Source: Bacteroidota bacterium | GTDB taxonomy: Bacteria; Bacteroidota; Bacteroidia; Bacteroidales; Prolixibacteraceae | DNA length: 7,018 bases | Direction of reading: 5' to 3' | Assembly: GCA_030706665.1 (NCBI GenBank) | Contig: JAUZOB010000172.1 | Location: 1 to 7,018, forward strand | Shown here: one piece after another, positions 4,087 to 7,018 of the stretch | How positions within the stretch are numbered: the first letter of the stretch is position 1 | Layout: the number at the start of each line of letters is the position of its first letter | The notes under the pieces: generated by a model | The model's database searches: none | What the model was told of the DNA's origin: nothing | What the model saw: only the letters and a program-made list of their open reading frames with translations | Program-made: the position numbers and the translations under genes

Positions 4087-6750
4087 ATGAAATTATTGTC
4101 CATTTTACTTCTCTTGAACATGGCATGCTTTTCTGCAATGTCACAGGAGAAGAAATCTGTTATATATAAGTCGGATAAATTTACAGTTTATTCGAATAGC
4201 GTCATCCAGCCGCCCTATAAAGCGGTTTCACTTTCACCTAATCAACTTATTTCCAATTACCAGGGCATTATAAGCCCTACGATTAAATTCAAATTTAGTA
4301 TCAATGGAAATGACAATGAAGCGGATCACGGTATAGACCATATGGTTACAATCCGACCACAGAATGGCACCTATGTCTCTAAACTCATAAAATTCGGAGT
4401 ACAGTCCGTCGATACAATGGCAACAAAGGTGGATGAGATCCTGAAGCCAGAAACTAAATGGATTGTTCGCCTTGATATGAGAGATGTACTGAAATCTTTC
4501 AAGGGAAAAGGTTTCTTCACCTTGTTCAATGGAGAAAAAATATATCAAAAAGATTTTAAAGGAGTTTATATCGCAGGAAGTATAGCACCTTTAACCTGGA
4601 AATTTGAAAATCTGAATGGGAAAAAAGAATTCGAATTAAAAGATGAGAATCATGACGGGATCTATGAAGCTACATTAATTTTAAATCCCCATCCGGCCTA
4701 TTCCAGTTGGAAACTCACCTCAGATCTGACCCTATTCCCAAAATATAAATCCAATTTGCCGTTGGTGGATGCCTTATATAATCTGTCAGTTGAAGAAATG
4801 CTCAAGGATGTGCGTTCTGACGGGGCTTTCATAGCCGGAGAGGTCTGGAACGGAGTCTGGACTCGCGATATCAGCTACTCTATCGACCTTGCCCTGGCAA
4901 TCATTAATCCGGAGGCTTCTAAGATAAGCCTGATGAAGAAGGTGCAGAATAAGAAGATTATTCAGGATACTGGAACCGGAGGTTCATGGCCCGTGTCAAC
5001 TGACCGGGTGGTATGGAGTCTTGCTGCATGGGAGGTTTATAAGGTGACCGGCGATAAGGAATGGTTGGCCAATGCTTTTCAGATTATTAAAAATACCACT
5101 GACGATGACAAACTGACCATCCTGAATAAAGAAACCGGAATGTATTTCGGTGAATCCTCTTTCATGGACTGGAGAGAACAGACTTATCCGGTATGGATGG
5201 GACCAATTGATATTTTCAATTCCCAAAACCTGGGGACAAATGCTGTGCATTTCCAGACTTATCAGATACTATCTCTGATGGCGAAGGAACTGAAACTGCC
5301 TGATGTAGAAATTAAAGCAACTTCCGATAAAATACGGGATGGAATAAACCGATATTTATGGATGAAAGACAAAGGGTATTATGCCCAATATCTGTATGGG
5401 AAGAATTATCAGATCATCTCAAAACGTTCGGATGCGCTTGGTGAAGCTTTGTGTGTACTGTTCGATATTGCAAATCCCGCACAGCAAAAACAAATTATTG
5501 CCAATACTCCGGTTACAGAATTCGGAACTCCCTGTATCTTTCCGCAGGTTCCGAACACATTCTCCTATCACAATAATGCAGTCTGGCCTTTTGTACAAGC
5601 CTACTGGGCTCTGGCAGCAGCAAAGATAGGAAATGAAAAGGCCGTTTTGCAAAGTATCGCAACTATTTACAGGGTCGCTGCGTTAGCATTATCGAACAGA
5701 GAGAATCTGGTTGCTACAACCGGTGATTATAAAACAACAGCCGGAAGTTCACCGAGACAATTGTGGAGCGTAGCCGGTAATCTAAGCATGGTTTTTAAGC
5801 TCTATTACGGGATGGATTTCCAACCTGCCGGAATTCGGTTTAAGCCTTTAGTTCCTCAGACAATCGCCGGGAATAAAACATTGAGTAACTTCAAATATCG
5901 GGATGCTGTTCTGAATATTCAGATGAAAGGCTTTGGCAACACCATAAAGTCGTTTCTTATTGACGGGAAAAAGATGAAAGAACCATTCATCGCTGCTGAT
6001 TTAAAAGGCAATCATTCTGTTGTGATCGAACTGAACAATCATTTTTCGGATGCAGGTACAATAAACTTTAAGGATGTAGATTTCTCATTACCTGCCTTAA
6101 CCTGGCAACAGGCAGGTGATTCTGTCATTTTGAGAAAAGACAGTAAAATCCGCAAATATATTGGATACAAAAACGGGATGCAGTTTATCGAGACGACCAA
6201 CAACCGGATCCGGTTGGCTAATGACGGGAAATATACAGAATACATGTTTAAAGCGATCGATGACAATGGATACGAAACTTTTTCCGATAAACCCTTAATA
6301 GTGCTGCCCAATGAAAGAGTATGGCGCATTGAGGCAGAGCAATACGCTGAGAAAGCAAACTATAATGCTACAGGTTTTACTGGCGACGGTTATATAGAAC
6401 TGAGCAAGACACAAAACACGAATTACCCTTTTCAAATCTCAGTTCCGGAAGAAGGAGATTATTCAATCGATTTTCGTTATGCCAATGGATCGGGCCCCAT
6501 ATATAGCGAAAATAAATGCGCAATCCGCACCTTATTCAATGATGCGATAAATGCCGGAGCTGTTGTATTCCCTCAATGCGGAGATGAAAATGGATGGTCA
6601 AAATGGGGATATTCTAATGCGGTGAAAGTGCATTTATCAAAAGGAAATCACCATTTCTATCTTCGTTTTGTACCCAATGTAAATGATAACATGAATTTGG
6701 AAGTGAATACTGCGATTTTGGATGCAATCCAAATCTTCCGGATTCATTAG
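4087..6750 (+). CDS. Secreted six-hairpin glycosidase with C-terminal CBM6/35-like domain
   Basis: This 887-residue protein probably hydrolyses a glycosidic bond in the glycan imported by the neighbouring SusCD. A type I signal peptide is likely, cleaved after AMS19 before Gln20, which suggests a periplasmic or secreted soluble enzyme. Residues 25-155 look like a beta-sandwich. At 160-200, VYIAGSIAPLTW and DENHDGIYEATL resemble a starch-binding-type sandwich with a D-N-D-G loop. The (alpha/alpha)6 catalytic region spans about 225-590: AGEVWNGVWTRDISYSIDL (R260, D261), QDTGTGGSWPVSTDR (293-307), ESSFMDWREQTYP (356-368), FSYHNNAVWPF (492-502) and SPRQLWSVAG (555-564). The E-S-x3-D-x-R pattern around Asp361 resembles the ESGWDFSSR motif of GH37 trehalases, making Asp361 my candidate general acid; the base is not assigned. 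Residues 745-887 (WRIEAEQYAEKA, GWSKWGYS, a closing DAIQI) fit CBM6/CBM35. Relatives are often labelled glycogen-debranching-like; I do not trust that as a substrate call. Confidence 0.88.
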   Translation: MKLLSILLLLNMACFSAMSQEKKSVIYKSDKFTVYSNSVIQPPYKAVSLSPNQLISNYQGIISPTIKFKFSINGNDNEADHGIDHMVTIRPQNGTYVSKLIKFGVQSVDTMATKVDEILKPETKWIVRLDMRDVLKSFKGKGFFTLFNGEKIYQKDFKGVYIAGSIAPLTWKFENLNGKKEFELKDENHDGIYEATLILNPHPAYSSWKLTSDLTLFPKYKSNLPLVDALYNLSVEEMLKDVRSDGAFIAGEVWNGVWTRDISYSIDLALAIINPEASKISLMKKVQNKKIIQDTGTGGSWPVSTDRVVWSLAAWEVYKVTGDKEWLANAFQIIKNTTDDDKLTILNKETGMYFGESSFMDWREQTYPVWMGPIDIFNSQNLGTNAVHFQTYQILSLMAKELKLPDVEIKATSDKIRDGINRYLWMKDKGYYAQYLYGKNYQIISKRSDALGEALCVLFDIANPAQQKQIIANTPVTEFGTPCIFPQVPNTFSYHNNAVWPFVQAYWALAAAKIGNEKAVLQSIATIYRVAALALSNRENLVATTGDYKTTAGSSPRQLWSVAGNLSMVFKLYYGMDFQPAGIRFKPLVPQTIAGNKTLSNFKYRDAVLNIQMKGFGNTIKSFLIDGKKMKEPFIAADLKGNHSVVIELNNHFSDAGTINFKDVDFSLPALTWQQAGDSVILRKDSKIRKYIGYKNGMQFIETTNNRIRLANDGKYTEYMFKAIDDNGYETFSDKPLIVLPNERVWRIEAEQYAEKANYNATGFTGDGYIELSKTQNTNYPFQISVPEEGDYSIDFRYANGSGPIYSENKCAIRTLFNDAINAGAVVFPQCGDENGWSKWGYSNAVKVHLSKGNHHFYLRFVPNVNDNMNLEVNTAILDAIQIFRIH

Positions 6751-6771
6751 TATGCAAATTTCATGGATATA

Positions 6772-6820
6772 TGATAAATGTTGAAATATTGCTTTTCCCT
6801 AATATTTCAGTAACTTATCA
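6772..6820 (+). other. Stem-loop just after the glycosidase gene
   Basis: TGATAA (6772-6777) pairs with TTATCA (6815-6820), and TGAAATATT (6782-6790) with AATATTTCA (6801-6809), separated by a small internal loop and closed by a 10-base pyrimidine-rich loop. It begins 22 bases after the stop codon and lies immediately before the terminator. No U-tract follows, so it more likely protects the 3' end of the mRNA or assists termination than terminates by itself. Confidence 0.55.
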
Positions 6821-6824
6821 CACG

Positions 6825-6862
6825 AAACAGGAGCTCATTCACAAAATGAGTTCTCTGTTTTT
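6825..6862 (+). terminator. Rho-independent terminator
   Basis: AAACAG-GAG-CTCATT (6825-6839) pairs with AATGAG-TTC-T-CTGTTT (6845-6860) through 15 pairs with one G-U and one bulged T, closed by the loop CACAA. The 3' arm runs into a T tract (6858-6862). It lies 75 bases after the glycosidase stop codon and probably marks the end of the transcription unit. The minus-strand side ends in only three T residues, so the terminator favours the + direction. Confidence 0.8.
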
Positions 6863-7018
6863 ATGAACGCACAATACTTCATATGTTATAAACACATAAT
6901 TTCTGATGAAGTTCTTCAAATAAAAGCACAAGTAAGATACAGTATCCTGATTCTAGTGAAGACACATAAATGTGTATACTAATTTCAGTCAAACAAACCC
7001 TTAACAACACCTTAGTTG
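6863..7018. other. Gene-free tail after the terminator
   Basis: No coding region, complete TTTG/TAnnTTTG promoter or RNA gene was recognised on either strand. The only local structure seen is a short palindrome, ACACAT-AA-ATGTGT, near 6962-6975. Whatever gene follows the locus lies beyond the window. Confidence 0.5.

Noticed and set aside
4087..4146. Cys14 of the glycosidase as a lipoprotein attachment site
   Set aside because: The residues before it are N-M-A, which do not fit a lipobox, and a type I cleavage site after A-M-S19 fits well.
1..7018. CRISPR array, tRNA or rRNA genes
   Set aside because: No regularly spaced direct repeats, cloverleaf-like segments or rRNA-like stretches were seen on either strand.

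Overview
The window looks like part of a polysaccharide utilisation locus (PUL) from a member of the Bacteroidota, probably order Bacteroidales. The grounds are a SusC/SusD pair, Bacteroidota-style lipoprotein signal peptides, A/T-rich start regions without Shine-Dalgarno sequences, and low to moderate G+C by eye. I cannot name the genus. All four genes lie on the + strand.

Layout: (1) 1-515 is the 3' end of a SusC-type TonB-dependent outer-membrane transporter. (2) 556-2400 is its SusD/RagB glycan-binding lipoprotein partner, only 40 bp downstream. (3) 2401-2772 is a gene-free gap rich in inverted repeats, including a 63-nt bulged hairpin at 2580-2642. (4) 2773-3627 is a small surface-type lipoprotein with an Ig-like N-terminal part and an unassigned C-terminal domain, sitting where SusE/SusF-type surface glycan-binding proteins usually lie. 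(5) 3628-4086 is a second gene-free gap. It holds two perfect short dyads, a perfect 10-bp hairpin whose only U-tract side is on the minus strand, and a bulged hairpin close to the next gene. (6) 4087-6750 is a secreted multidomain six-hairpin glycosidase with a C-terminal CBM6/CBM35-like domain. (7) Two tandem stem-loops follow it, the second a good rho-independent terminator (6825-6862). The last 156 bp show no gene.

Inferred working model: the SusD-like lipoprotein and the 284-aa lipoprotein capture glycan at the cell surface, SusC imports oligosaccharides through the outer membrane using TonB, and the 887-aa glycosidase trims them, most likely in the periplasm because it has a type I rather than a lipoprotein signal. 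No regulator (HTCS, ECF sigma/anti-sigma, SusR or LacI type) lies in the window, and the glycan cannot be named from sequence alone. The four proteins belong to recognisable PUL families. The parts least explained are the two structured intergenic regions, the C-terminal domain of the small lipoprotein, and the exact family and substrate of the glycosidase.
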